64,000 nucleotides of DNA, from contig CM068825.1 of the NCBI GenBank assembly GCA_028554795.2, positions 95,290,951-95,354,950 on the forward strand, written 5' to 3'. The DNA is from Sinohyriopsis cumingii (Eukaryota; Mollusca; Bivalvia; Unionida; Unionidae). The notes beneath the pieces are model-generated. The model did no database searches. It was not told the origin of the DNA and saw only the letters and a program-made list of their open reading frames with translations. Below are positions 21,969 to 33,623 of the stretch, in pieces. The position numbers and the translations under genes were made by a program. The first letter of the stretch is position 1; every line of letters begins with the position of its first letter.

Positions 21969-22291
21969 AGTGTGTGATTTGGATTTTTAACATAGCTTTA
22001 ACAATTTTTCAGTCATATCGCTATGATGTCTGCAGTGTGGCAGTTTATAGTGATGCCTAGCACTGGGGCAATATGCCATAGACATGTAGCATGATGTCCC
22101 ACCCAGTCACATTATCCTGACACCAGGCCGACCAGTCCTAACACTAACCTCCTAATGCTGAGCCCCAAGCGAGGCAGCTGTTAGTACCATTTTTGAAAGT
22201 CTTTAGTATCACTCGACCGAGTTATGAACTCGAACTCCCGCATCCAAGGTGGACGCTCTAACCACTAGGCCACCGGAGTGGTCAGTGTGTG
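21969..22291 (-). mobile_element. SINE-2 copy with tRNA head
   Basis: A minus-strand element between AGTGTGTGA-like direct repeats (about 21969-21977 and 22284-22292). The head is tRNA-like: A box GTGGCCTAGTGGTTAGAGC and a B-box region GAGTTCGAGTTC. The body holds TTAGTGTTAGGACTGGTCGG, GACTGGGTGGGACATCAT and TGCCCCAGTGCTAGGCATC. Unlike most family members its (CA) tail is very short. Confidence 0.85.
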
Positions 22292-22429
22292 AAGATAAAG
22301 TGTTCTTGGAAATTTGGCTTCTCATTCCCATGTCAGTCAACCAGGCAACATGCTACACAAAACTCTGTGCTGAAAGTAAAACATCAAACTGATATGTGAT
22401 TATCTGGGTGGATGCCTTACATCATAAGA

Positions 22430-23305
22430 CTTGATAGCCAACATGGTGGCCATGTTGAGGGTTAAGGACCAGCAAGACACCATAAGATAAGAACACTTAT
22501 GATGAAAACTGTTATGTTAATATGATTTTTCCTTTACAAGTGTTAGCAAATAAAAGAATTTTAAGATGGAAACATATTGGATACCAGACCAACACCATTT
22601 GAAATTTAAATCAAAACATTATAAGAAGTCTTTTAGTGTAACCCCATTTTAATATGACCATTCATTCAGGAGTAGTGATAAGATTTTCAAGCTGTCCTCT
22701 GTGACTGTCATATTAGTCATCAGATCAGCACCATTTTCATTTAGGACTAAAAAGACAACTAGACATCATAATAAGTTTTTGGGTGAAAACCCAAGATGGC
22801 TGCTTTTGTGACTCTACTGGACATCAGATCAGCACCATTTCTATTTAGGACCTGCCAGGCAATATAAGCAGTTTCTGGGTGAAAAAAAATCAAGATTGAT
22901 ATGACCATCCATGAAGCAATAAGATTTTCAATATGGCTGCTGTGGTGGCCATACTGGATGTTAGATCATTACAACTTCTATTCACGACTAAACCAGACAT
23001 CATAAGAAGTCTTTGAATGAAAACTAAATGTTGAAATGACTATCCGTTTAGGAGGAGAATCAATAAACAAGATTGTCAAGATGGCCACTGTGGTAGCATA
23101 TTGGATATCTGAACTGTACTGTGTGTATGTGTGTGTGTGTGTGTTTGTGTGTGTATAAAGTTTCATGGCAATCCAAGTAATAAATGGGATGTAGTAATAA
23201 CAAATTTGTTCTAATGGACAGATGGACCACAGACAGATAATGGACAACAGATCAAGCCCCATCCCATAAGCTCTTAGGTTTACAACCAGTAGAGCTAATA
23301 ATTTG
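22430..23305 (+). repeat. Array A of the leader/array/tail family, about 5 units plus tail
   Basis: Units of about 135-145 bp carry ACATCATAAGAAGTCTTTT, GTGAAAACCC, GACCATTCATTCAGGAG, GATTTTCAAGATGGC..GTGGTGGCCATACTGGA and CAGATCAGCACCATTTTCAT. A (GT)n-like tract interrupts at 23121-23155. The tail then follows: AGTTTCATGGCAATCC, AATAACAAATTTGTTCTAA, GACAGATGGACCACAG, CATCCCATAAGCTCTT and CAGTAGAGCTAATAA. No clear leader is seen at the left edge. Confidence 0.82.
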
Positions 23306-23919
23306 GTAAAGCAACTTAGAATTCAATAAGAACAAATACAGTTACTAGTTTACGGCTTAATTTCCCCTTGAATTTTAGATTTTATGGATCTTTAGGAAGT
23401 TACCTCTCAAGTAGTCTGAAATCTACTAATGGCTCAGAATGAAGTAATGCTAAACAACATACAATAGTCTCTAAAAAATATTTCAGTCTTCTATAGGTGT
23501 TATAACTTTCTGTCTTAAGGTTGCAAATCGACAACTATCATCGGGACTATGACAAATGGCATTTGTATAATGTCTTATACTTATGCCACATAACCAGCTA
23601 TATGAAAGAAGGTGCAGCACTTAAGACTGTGGCACTACTACTGTTAGAGGTTAATATTACATCCAAATAAATATGGAGGCAATCAAAGACTTTTATCAAG
23701 CAAGGTGAGATTTGTCTTCAAATCCATCCAGGCCAAATCACAGCAGTGTGTCAGCTTTAAGTGTATCCATTTAATGGAATCACGATCAATTCTGGATACC
23801 CAAGAAGCTATTTTCATATGAACCATTTAATAAATCACATCACATAGCCCTTTACAGGTAAACAAATAAAACACTGGGCACTACAGAGACCAAACACTGT
23901 AATCATGGCTATCCTAACC
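23306..23919. other. No gene seen
   Basis: AT-rich spacer. No recognised repeat. Confidence 0.45.
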
Positions 23920-24490
23920 GGGGCAATGTGAATTTGTGTCAACTGCCCAATTTCCAAGCTTAACTGGGAGCTTTTTCATATCTTCATTTAAGATTGGGGT
24001 AGAAGAGAAAGTTTTCATGTTATTTCTAATGGAATCAAAGCACATCTGATTCTGTGGGATTTTGATATGCAAAATAAGTTGTTCTGAATGGCTATCAGAC
24101 CAGGCATATGCAGACTGCTGAACACAGAACTTCATTTTCCTTTTGTATTGGACCAATGATTTTGTCTGCTTGTCCCATTTTACCCCAAATCTCAATGCTA
24201 CTCATTTTTTATACAAAGGTTCATCTGTCCATGTGAAGTTTGGTTGGGTCTGCTTTCGACCCAATGAGAAGTTGAAATTCCAGACAAAAGCTCCAGTCAC
24301 GCAACAGGCAACTTTTTTTAGTAAGGAAAATCAGGTCTCAAAATTGCATTCCCAACCCCACCCCAGTGTATTTTTAAATGTGCATAGAATGTTTGTATTA
24401 CTCTATATCAGTTTTAAGTTACAGCCTTGGGTTTATTTGTAAACTTTGATAATGTCAGAGCCCTAGAAGAAGGGTACTACCTCATGATGC
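23920..24490 (-). mobile_element. Diverged relative of the TTAA MITE family
   Basis: Blocks at 24143-24480 align in order with TTAA MITE copies 2 and 5. Examples are TTTTGTATTGGACCA, ACAAAGGTTCATCTGTCC, GAAATTCCAGACAAAAGC and a CAGAGCCCTAGAAGAAGGGTACTACCTC stretch corresponding to CAGAGCTCGGCAGTAGGCTACTACCTCC. Identity is much lower than among the five copies, and no intact inverted ends or TTAA pair were found. It is either an old member or a related subfamily. Overlapping frames of 93 and 99 residues on opposite strands are not called as genes. Confidence 0.5.
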
Positions 24491-25125
24491 AAATTTTATC
24501 TCTCAACCTACCAAGTTAAACCATAAAGTTCTCAAAAACAAGACAAACTATGATATATAAATTGTGCAGGAAAAAACAAAAACACAAAATCAAAATATAT
24601 TTATTGAGCCTTTATGAGTAGGTGGTCATCAGCTTTGGAGTTCACCTTGATTGTATAGAAACATGTTGGGGTCCAAAATTAACACAATCTCGCAATCCTA
24701 CATCACAAACATGCAGAATACATCTGATTTATGGCAGTGTCTTTATGTGACAACCAATAAAACAGTTGGTCAAAGTGTTTAAAGAAAATAGCTCAGACAA
24801 GACAACCGGGGCAGGTAAATGGCTACTACTTCAGTGCCTTTAGTGCATTCCATCATTTTCACAAAACAATGCTTATTGCAAAATTACAGGCAAAAAACTT
24901 GCTTCAAATAGGATGCGGCCAGCTTGAAGAAAAAAAATACTCAGTTAAAGCACATTTTTGCCTCTAATTCTGCTACAGTGATGTTTTGTGAAAATCATGT
25001 GCACGAAATACATTAAGTTTGTATCTATTTACCTCAGCAGATTATGTCAGTGGCTCAGATTTTATTAAAAATTAACTATATATCTTTTTAGTAGATTAAG
25101 AGGAGCTCCAAATCAAAGCTAGTAA
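24491..25125. other. No gene seen
   Basis: AT-rich spacer with no recognised repeat or coding frame. Confidence 0.45.
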
Positions 25126-25252
25126 TGAAAGCCCAAAGTGATCCAAATGCTGGATAAAGAATGCTCAAAGTGATCCAAATGCCTAATCAAGAAAGCCCTG
25201 TGATCAAAATGCCTAATAAAGAAAGCCCAAAGTGATCAAAATGCCCATGACA
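25126..25252. repeat. 32-bp tandem repeat, 4 units
   Basis: AAAGCCCAAAGTGATCCAAA-like units recur with the TGATC core at 25139, 25171, 25201 and 25233, a period of 30-32. The units differ at a few positions. Confidence 0.88.
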
Positions 25253-25287
25253 TAGGATGGTGAGATTTGACCTTGTGATTGCATAAT

Positions 25288-25446
25288 GCTGTTGCTGTTG
25301 TTGTTGTTGTTGTAGGGTTTAACGCCATTTTTCAGCACATGATAGGCTATACATGGCGGCCAGCATTAATGGAGGAGGAAGAACCCGGGAAAACCACGGA
25401 AAGAATCACCGACCCATGAGAAGCTACAGGCAGTTTGACTCATCTT
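25288..25446 (-). mobile_element. SINE-1 copy, head truncated
   Basis: Reverse orientation. It starts with the tail complement (GTT)n then GTAGGGTTTAACGCC, continues through TAGGCTATACATGGCGGCC and GGAGGAAGAACCCGGGAAAA, and fades after GAAGCTACAGGCAG. The tRNA-like head is missing. Confidence 0.85.
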
Positions 25447-27978
25447 AAAAGCAAGTATATATGGTATATCTTCTAAATACGGGGTTTTGTTCTCATTTGT
25501 TTTTTTTCATATGAATGTGTAGAGTCAAGACTCAATCACTGAATGATACTACAACACAACCAATTTAGGCAACCTCATTAAACCACAAAAACCATCACCA
25601 ATTAAATGAAGATCTATATTAATTTATATATTTAGGAATAACATAGTAGCAGTATAATCTCTAAACTTACTGTACAGTGCAATCTTGGTGCATAATATAT
25701 ATAGTACTCTGGTACAGTATATACTACTCCCTGCAAACTGCAATTACCCAGACCTGCCATCACATAATGCTTTCTGGTTCTATGTAGTTTTTTTTGAAGT
25801 AATTGGCAGAACAATATGGATATGCTGATGCAGATCAGAGTCTATGATGCTTGCAGTTGGGACATGACTTATAAGTGCGTATATACAATAGTTCTAAAAA
25901 TTAGGACAAGCCTCGACCTCTATTACAATAAGAATTTTGGAAAGAAAAATTTAGCTTTAATAACAAAACAATTGAAATTATTTTTTTTAAATAACAGCTT
26001 TCAATAATAACTTGTATCTCATTTCCCATTCAAAATGTCACTCTCTTTCTCTGCACAAAAATTTGTATTGGAAAAGTTTTTTCCAGTGATGAACACTGCC
26101 ATAATAAAGTAAAATGAACTCTATTTTCATGTGTGCCTTAAAAGACTATAATATATAGCCTGTATGACCATTTACTGTACTACGGTTGAGCTGTCAGGGG
26201 GACATTTTATACCTCTCTCCCACTGTAATGATAAACATAAAGGAATTTATAAAATTTTGGGGAACTAAGGCAGTTTGGGGTGTGATAATGTCCCTTGAGC
26301 TTTCTCAAGGAACAACATTAAATAATAAAGATGAGTTACAGTTAAAGATATACTTAAAAAAGAGAACAGTTTATTCCAGCAGGTTTGTGAAACCTAATTT
26401 TAAAAAAACTTAGTTTTTCACTACAGCAAAATCACTATACATGTAATTGATCCAATACATAAACATAAATTTTAACAAGACACAACTAAGACATGTTCTT
26501 TTCCATATAAAATCACACTATTAAAAAATTAAGCAGTACAAATCTTGGAGTTACTTCAAACCAACTGCAATTTAACAAAATGGAACAGACTAAACAATAT
26601 CACAGCTTTGGACATTTACAAATTTCATAGGTAAATAGCTTACATACAGCATATGGAGACATTCTGTGCATACAAAAATTGAGTTAGATCATGGAACATT
26701 ATAAACCCATACAAATGAGAGAAAAAAAGAAAACTTGGTAAATACTGATTTTTAAACAAAGCAGTACGTTTTCCTTGATCAGCTACATCAAATTCCTTTC
26801 TAACTCTTCGACAAAAAGCACCGCATTTGAAGTGCATCGTGACTCGGTGAATTGCCATCAGATAGGAAGTAAGTCCTTGAATATTTTCCTTAAAAATCAA
26901 TTGAACTTGAGTGCCCTAGTTTTTTTCTGGATCAGAAGGTATACATGGAGTTTGTTGGTTCCATTAATAGCATAAGATCTTTATCAAGCATGTCTGTCCT
27001 CTCAGTTCCAAACTTCAAATGGAAAATATACAATGCCATATATTACGAGCCAAGGAGTTATTTAAAAATCAGTTTAAATATAGAACTTAACCTGCCAAAT
27101 ACATTTAACCTTTCTACCTAATAGTAATAGGTCTATCTGATACAATGACGTTACTACAGGTTAGCACTGACAATTTGGACTCAATATTAAACTGCAAGTT
27201 TTATCAAAGGGTACAAACTTCACATTTCTACTTGCTTTAAATTAGTTTAAACCTTTAAAGTGGCTGTCTCTATAAATTAAATTGTAATGCCTTGCATCGA
27301 CTATCCAAAATTCTCCGTCACTGCCTGCCAATGTTCCATGTCTGTCTATTTGTCTTATATTTTCTTGCAAGTTAGATACACAAGAGCAACATTTAAACAC
27401 TTAATTACTAATCTCTGGTCAACCATTAATAGGAAGCAGGATAAAATTTAGAACATATACAGCACCAGTAGGATATCCGTGGGTTTTTTTAAGTTCAACT
27501 GATACCATTTCCTTTGAAAATCTTTTAACATTCAATGCCTATAGAACCACCTGCCTCTTCACAGCTTAAGCATGATAAGACATAACCCCTGGCAAACGAA
27601 GAACTTCCGTTGCTAAAAATATTGCACTTTGAGTAGTCATAATCAGGGATGGTCTAATAACAAATCATCAAGTCCAAGCACGAGTGCATTTGTACATTGT
27701 AACTGTCCAACATTTTTGTACTGCATCCAGCAGTTCTACGCTTAATAGTAAGATTGTACAAAAAAGCACTCAGTGTGGACAAATGAATTTTGCCTAGCTT
27801 ATCTGTATCCAAAACAATATGACCTGTTTATATTTTCCAGCTATCACTGAAATTTATCACACATAAACTTAGGTCTTTTTTTTTTGACAAAAAAACATTT
27901 CAAGCATAATTAAGCAGAAACAACTTGAGCAGACAAATATAATTTTACAGGCATATTGTTGTCATATGCAAATAACTG
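25447..27978. other. No gene seen; weak family-P fragment at 25727-25888
   Basis: Mostly AT-rich unique-looking sequence. At 25727-25888 weak similarity to MITE family P is visible (CTGCAAACTGCAATTACCCA; GCTTGCAGTTGGGACATGAC then TTATAAGTGCGTATATAC). The rest, including opposite-strand frames at 26640-26975, shows nothing recognisable. Confidence 0.45.
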
Positions 27979-28322
27979 AATAAACATTCACCGCTCTAGT
28001 GGCCTAGTGGTTAGAGCATACGCCTCAGATGTAGAAGGTCATGGGTTCGAACCATGGCAGAGTCATACCAAAGACTTACAAAAATGGTACATATAGCTTC
28101 CTTGCTTGGTGCTCGGCATTACGAGGTTAGTGTTAGGACTGGTCGGCCTGGTGTCAGGATAATGTGACTGGGTGGGACATGATGCTACATGTCTGTGACA
28201 TGATGCCCCAGTGCTAGACATCACTATAAACTGCCACACTGCAGACATTGTAGTGATATGACTGAAAAATTGTTAAAGCTACGTTAAAAATCCAAATCAC
28301 ACACACGCACAATTAATATTCA
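27979..28322 (+). mobile_element. SINE-2 copy, full length with tRNA head
   Basis: The element at 27991-28310 is flanked by imperfect 12-base repeats AATAAACATTCA and AATTAATATTCA. The head has A box TGGCCTAGTGGTTAGAGC and a clear B box GGGTTCGAACC. The body contains GAGGTTAGTGTTAGGACTGG, GGTGTCAGGATAATGTGACT and TGCCCCAGTGCTAGACATCA. It ends AAATCCAAATC followed by (CA)n. It is the best reference copy of this family here. The minus-strand frame at 28063-28248 is a by-product. Confidence 0.92.
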
Positions 28323-31059
28323 GGCCATGACAACAATTCGTCTTGTCCTCATTTTACAACTTTTTGATTTAAACTTGGGTCTATTCCACAATGCCTGACT
28401 GCATGATGTGTAGTAATTTATTATTTTTTAAAAATCACACAGAAAGACCAACCCAATATATTAAAGTTGCACATTATATAATATTATTACCCAACTCTTA
28501 TTTCTTCATTAAACACCTATGTATTTTCTTTAAAACAGTGGGAGGTGGGCATTTCATCCAAAAAAATTCAGTTCTAGAACAGACCCTATCTGGTTTTTTA
28601 TATTAACCCTTTCAGCAAAATTATGAAAAAAAGAGGCACAAGTGAGCCTGATATCACTCACCTAATATTTGAAATATATCAGCTTGTGAATGCAAATTCA
28701 GACATGTATTGAAACTGTAAAGCAAAAAGATTTGCTGGAAAAACACAGCTGCTACATTGTATGTTGATATCTGTATCATTTTTCTTTTTTCCTAAACATA
28801 TATTTAGTCCTCGCCATTTTCTCAACATAAGAGAGATTATTATTTATACAACCAGCCACCAGCATTGTACACTTGATCTCACCCTACCCATGGAGATTTG
28901 GTCCTTGTTCATAGTCCCTCCACAAACACATATACAACCATAGTTAATATGTGCAGTCAGAATGGATTCTTGGGTCTTTCCTTATCCCACTACCCATCAA
29001 CCTCACTGTGACCTACAGTAGCTCATATCACCAGTGACTTTCAGGTTTAAATTAAACCATCTGATTCGAATGGAACAACAACAAAATTGCTCAGATTTTT
29101 TTTTCAAAGATCCATGTTTTCACTTGCTTTGTTTTTGCTATTTCTAAGTAAATCTGGATGTATTTTAGAAGGAAAGCATATTGCGTGATTATATAATTCT
29201 GTTAGAAAGCAAAACTATACAAAACACACTATTAAAACAATTTGAGACAAATGACACTTAAATATATGAAATGCCTCAAAACAATGCACAATACATGTGA
29301 CAACATACAAACTAATGTTTCAGGTAGTTTAATTGGGCAACTGTCCAACTTTATTCAACCAAATTTATCAAACTTGCTTTAGAAATTTAAGATTCATAAA
29401 TGCAGTAAAGTTTTTGTAATAATTCTCTGCAAACAAATTATTAAACTTTAATATGGCTTTTAAAAAATATATATTCTTAAAAAAACCAAAACCTTTTCTT
29501 GCACATAATTAAATATGTACAGAAATTCTTATACTTAGATATATTTATTCATGTACCAGAGATGTTTCTAGTTGTTCAGCCTAAAGGCTACATTGCATTA
29601 TTTGGAAATTGCCACACAGCTTGTTTCCTTAAACATAATTACTGGTACATCTCTGAGATATACAACATTTCATGTTGGCATGGGCTTCTATGTGTTTTGT
29701 CTTCCAGTGGCTTTAGTGAGTTTCTGTTTGGCAACAAGAGCACAAAGCATGTCCAAAGACACAATATGGAGGATGACCCAGCCTGATTAATAAAATAAAC
29801 CCTGTACTCATGAGAACAGGTCTTGTATGTTATCCAATAGTAACCACAAACTATTTATTAAATATTATCAAATTATTATATGCTTAGAGTGTTGCTTGTT
29901 ATAGTCCTATCTGAATCTTTCTTCAGTTTAATTATAAATAAAAGTATATAATCCCTAATGTGTATCATTTTCACTTTTTTATATAAAAACTATTCTATTT
30001 AAATTCTATGCATCTTGTATTCTAAAAATAATGTTATGGTTTAAACTTCTATCTACGCGGGGAAGAACTCAAAACCTGTGATTCTAAATAATCTTTATCA
30101 TGGGTGCCTTTCCTTCTTTTACAAATCTGGGTCACTGAGGTACTTTCTAATTTTTTCTAACAGCAATTGATGATGGATCAGCATCTTCTTAACAAACTTT
30201 AAAGACCTTAACTCCAGGACTCAAATTCTGCCAAGCTGTTATTAGAAAACAAGTTGTTTAAAGGTTTCTCTGTTTTTAGTAATCTTGGCCATATCCGAAG
30301 GCAAATAAGCAACTAAAAAATAAAAACTTCATGCCAGGACGCTTTCTTTCAAACTGGACAAATTCTGTTGAGTGAATTTTGAGAGAAGTTGTGAATAGTA
30401 ACCCTGAATGGACAATGGTCACCAGACTGTTCCAAAATCTCTTCTAGCTATGACCAGTAGAACTAACAAAATTTTGTTTACAACTGTGATGCAATATAAA
30501 ATAAAACACTAGAATCAATATGTTAATAATCAATCAGTAAGTCAGCATCAATATGTTAATAATTAAATAGGAATTTACTGGTAGTATCAACGAGGTCTAA
30601 TAGCATACATTTACTACAGTACTTTAATGGAATTTCATTTAAATCTTTATTATTCCTGTAATTAAATAAGCAAGTAACAAAATAATAGGCAAGGCCACCA
30701 GAATGTGAAAAAGCCTCATAAACTTTAACCTTTTCATAGAAAGATGGGGGGAAAAATTGTAGATATTCATAGATAAATGATCATATGGAATTATCATGGG
30801 AGAGTTGCCACAATGAGGATAAAGATTATTTCCGGCTGGATTCATATTAAAATGTGGGCAAATCAATATTTTGCAGATATAATGTCTGAACAGCATTACT
30901 TAGATAAGTCACAGTTGTAAATATCTGAAATCCAGCCTGTGGATGATAGATATAGTTGCTACAACTGACCCAATTTCTTATTTATTAACTCACACATGTA
31001 TAGGCTAACATATAAAATGTCTGTGGTATTGGTTTAGGACATAAGGTACGAAAAACAAG
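28323..31059. other. No gene seen
   Basis: About 2.7 kb of AT-rich sequence. The longest frames (95 and 72 codons at 29499-29790, two frames of one strand) overlap and show no recognisable domain. Confidence 0.45.
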
Positions 31060-31265
31060 ACTCTCTTGAATGGACTAAAGCTCCACCTGGTGAAAGAATT
31101 TAAAAGAATTCAAGGTGTCACAATTTCTTACTTTTAACTACTGAGTGTTGAAACCATCTGTGATATACTTTAGTGATAACAAGATTTTCAAATTAACTGC
31201 TGTGGTGGACATACTGGATGTCAAAAAAGTCACCATTTTCATTTAGAACAAAGTAGATATTAAAA
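31060..31265 (+). repeat. Locus F: leader plus one unit of the leader/array/tail family
   Basis: Leader-like blocks (AAGACTCTCTTGAATGGACT, AGAATTCAAGGTGTCAC, CTGAGTGTTGAAACCATCTG) run directly into one unit (GATAACAAGATTTTCAAATT, TGCTGTGGTGGACATACTGG, CACCATTTTCATTTAGAAC). No tail was found, so the copy is truncated at its right edge. Confidence 0.7.
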
Positions 31266-31464
31266 GCCTTTTTCGTCAAAAAAATGTCATAATGAAGGCC
31301 TGTACTAGCTACCTTGTTTAAAAAAATGTCCATATCTTTAACATTTATTTTGTTGGATGTATTTCCTGTGCCAGTCATATAATAATCTTGAAAAATTATT
31401 GATTGAGAGGCGGCAAAAATAAACTGAAAAATCACCAGTTAAAGGTACATATAATCAAATTCTC

Positions 31465-31618
31465 AAACTGACACCTACAGCTGAAACAAACTGCAAGCCT
31501 ACATGACTTGTACAACTGACACCTACAGCTGAAACAATCAGTACTGCAAGCCTACATGACTTGTACAACTGACACCTACAGCTGAAACAATCTGCAAGCC
31601 TACATGACTTGTACAACT
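31465..31618. repeat. Approximately 50-bp tandem repeat, 3 units
   Basis: CTGACACCTACAGCTGAAAC and CTGCAAGCCTACATGACTTG recur three times, near 31469, 31515 and 31567. The second unit carries a 5-base insertion. The copies are almost identical. The minus-strand frame at 31455-31913 includes this repeat and is not called as a gene. Confidence 0.92.
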
Positions 31619-31868
31619 TTAGACATAAAACAATTTTACAATCAGAATTGTTATCATTTTTTCCACTGCTGCATACAATTGCTAAAATTAGTTCTTTATT
31701 ATTCAAAAGTGATGCAATATATTTTAAATGAGATGATGTATCAATACAACTTATAAAATGCAACACATCATGATAAATATAAGAAAATTTAGAAATTATG
31801 GGAAGAAAAGGAATTTTTCTCTGCTCCTTTACTATAAGCAGAGAATTAAATGTATCTATAATCAGAGA

Positions 31869-32147
31869 ATGATAAATAGTTGTTGTTGTTGTTGTTGTAG
31901 GGTTTAACGCCATTTTTCAGCACACGGTAGGCTATACATGGCAGCCAGTATTAATGGTGGAGGAAGAACCCGGGAAAATACCGGAAAGAACCACTGACCC
32001 TCGAGAAGCTACTGGCAAGCTTTCTCGCATACCCACATTGGTTGAATCTGAGACTTGAACCTACGCAGACAGAGGTAAGATGGCAGTGATCCGTAAAGGA
32101 GAGCGCTTTAGACCACTCGGCCACTCGGGGCCCCCCATGATAAATAG
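31869..32147 (-). mobile_element. SINE-1 copy, full length with 11-bp target duplication
   Basis: The element at 31880-32136 lies between perfect ATGATAAATAG repeats (31869-31879 and 32137-32147). Read on the minus strand, the head is GTGGCCGAGTGGTCTAAAGC, matching the A-box region of leucine/serine-type tRNAs, followed by a B-box-like GGTTCAAGTCTCAG. The tail is GGCGTTAAACCCTAC then (AAC)n. It is the cleanest SINE-1 copy in the window. Confidence 0.93.
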
Positions 32148-32570
32148 TAAATCAATCCAATGTTAAAGAAGTATAACAGTAAATCACTGTCTGAATTGTC
32201 ATACTCTTGAAGACCAGCATGTGAAAATTTCTGGTATTTATTATAAGCACATGCTTTACATATTAAATGCTTGAAATAAGTGTACTGCATGGACTTGCCC
32301 AACAATAAACTCCATAAAAGAAAATAATGCTTAATCAGACCTGTTCTATAACTTGACAAAATAAACTTCTTCAGCACCTGACAGAATGACTCCTGTTTAT
32401 GCACCAGGACTTCAAAAACTGTAAATATCCACAACGGAAAATTTCTCTTTATGCACATGTGTACCATGCAAATATTTAAGCAAAATAAATACTGCACTTG
32501 ATCAGTTTTGTCTACAAATACAGAGAATGTGCTGTCATTGAAACAGTTCAATAATGAAAGATATTATAAT
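32148..32570. other. No gene seen
   Basis: AT-rich. The 147-codon minus frame at 32108-32551 begins inside the SINE and has no recognisable domain. Confidence 0.45.
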
Positions 32571-32765
32571 ATATACTTGCTTATAAAATGAATCCAACTG
32601 CAAACTGCACAGACTCGCATCTACCATCACATAATGTACCAGAAGATCTGGGTCTGTGCAGTTTGTTAGCAGTAATCAGTAGAATAAATAAATAGACTGA
32701 TTTGCTGGTGCATGATGATACGGCAGTTTTAAAAAAACTTGATTTATAAGTGTATATACGATAGT
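32571..32765. mobile_element. Palindromic MITE family P, copy 2
   Basis: ATATACTTGCTTATAAAATG at the left and TTGATTTATAAGTGTATATA at the right form the inverted ends. The inner CAACTGCAAACTGCACAGAC and AGATCTGGGTCTGTGCAGTT arms are also inverted, as in copy 1. Confidence 0.78.
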
Positions 32766-33558
32766 CTTTATCTCCCAAACAGGAAAGTCTATTGTGTTTG
32801 CATTTTAGTATTTGCTTCTGTTATTAAGCATGTACTCACAACTGAGGAAAGAACATTCACAATGTAAACTTTCCCATAAGAATTTCAGCTTCATGTATAT
32901 GTAATCCATGAATAGTCTATTATTTATCATTATTCTGCACCTTAGGTTCTCTATTTTCTTTGTGATGCATTCATCATTTATTCTGCACTCATTCTGCATT
33001 CCATCTGTATTTGTTCTTCATTTACTCTGCATTCCATTTTTCATTTCACTATTAAATCATCCATTTATTATTCCACTATTAAATCATCCATTTCTAGACT
33101 CATAAGAACCATTGTTTCAAGTCTGATCAAAATCAGATTTATAAAACATATTCAGGCATCGAACTCCCTCATTAGTGAACTTGTCCAAGACTTTGATGAT
33201 ACTGGCCTATTCCATGTTTGATGAAAATCATAACACAAATATGGTCTCCAGAGTGGTAACAAGCTTAGACAAGATGATGCAAGATCATCTCATTATCACG
33301 AAGGAGGAAGAAAAATAGGCAGGTAAAGCGAACATGTGAATCTGGTGGGAAAATGCTACCGAAACTGACAAAGTTGTATTTAGGTAAAGGAGCATAACAT
33401 GGATCTTCCAAATGAAAACATGATTTGTATGTTTTCTTGCACTGTACAATTTATGCCTACATGGATTTCACAAACTCCAGAAAACCACTGGCATAGTCTG
33501 TCGAAAAAATTCTGCCAGAACATAATAGTCTGCTGCTTTCACAAAAAAATTATATTGA
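32766..33558. other. No gene seen; short local duplications at 32925-33095
   Basis: CTGCATTCCAT-like and TTCCACTATTAAATCATCCA-like motifs repeat at short range between 32925 and 33095, giving low-complexity TC-rich sequence. The rest is plain AT-rich DNA. Confidence 0.5.
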
Positions 33559-33623
33559 CAGAGCTGAGATGGCAATGATCCATAACAGAGAGCGCTTAGA
33601 CCACTTGGCCATGCGGGGCACCA
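33559..33623 (-). mobile_element. SINE-1 head fragment
   Basis: GAGATGGCAATGATCCATAA, GAGAGCGCTTAGACCACTTG and GCCATGCGGGGC match the reversed tRNA-like head of SINE-1. The central block and tail are absent. Confidence 0.7.

Noticed and set aside
28000..28060. Possible functional tRNA gene (good A and B boxes)
   Set aside because: The head continues into a SINE-2 body and (CA)n tail and cannot be folded into a complete cloverleaf with a matching acceptor stem by eye.
31455..31913. 152-codon minus-strand frame
   Set aside because: It spans a 50-bp tandem repeat and a SINE-1 tail. Its repeated peptide (YKSCRLA) is a translation of the repeat.
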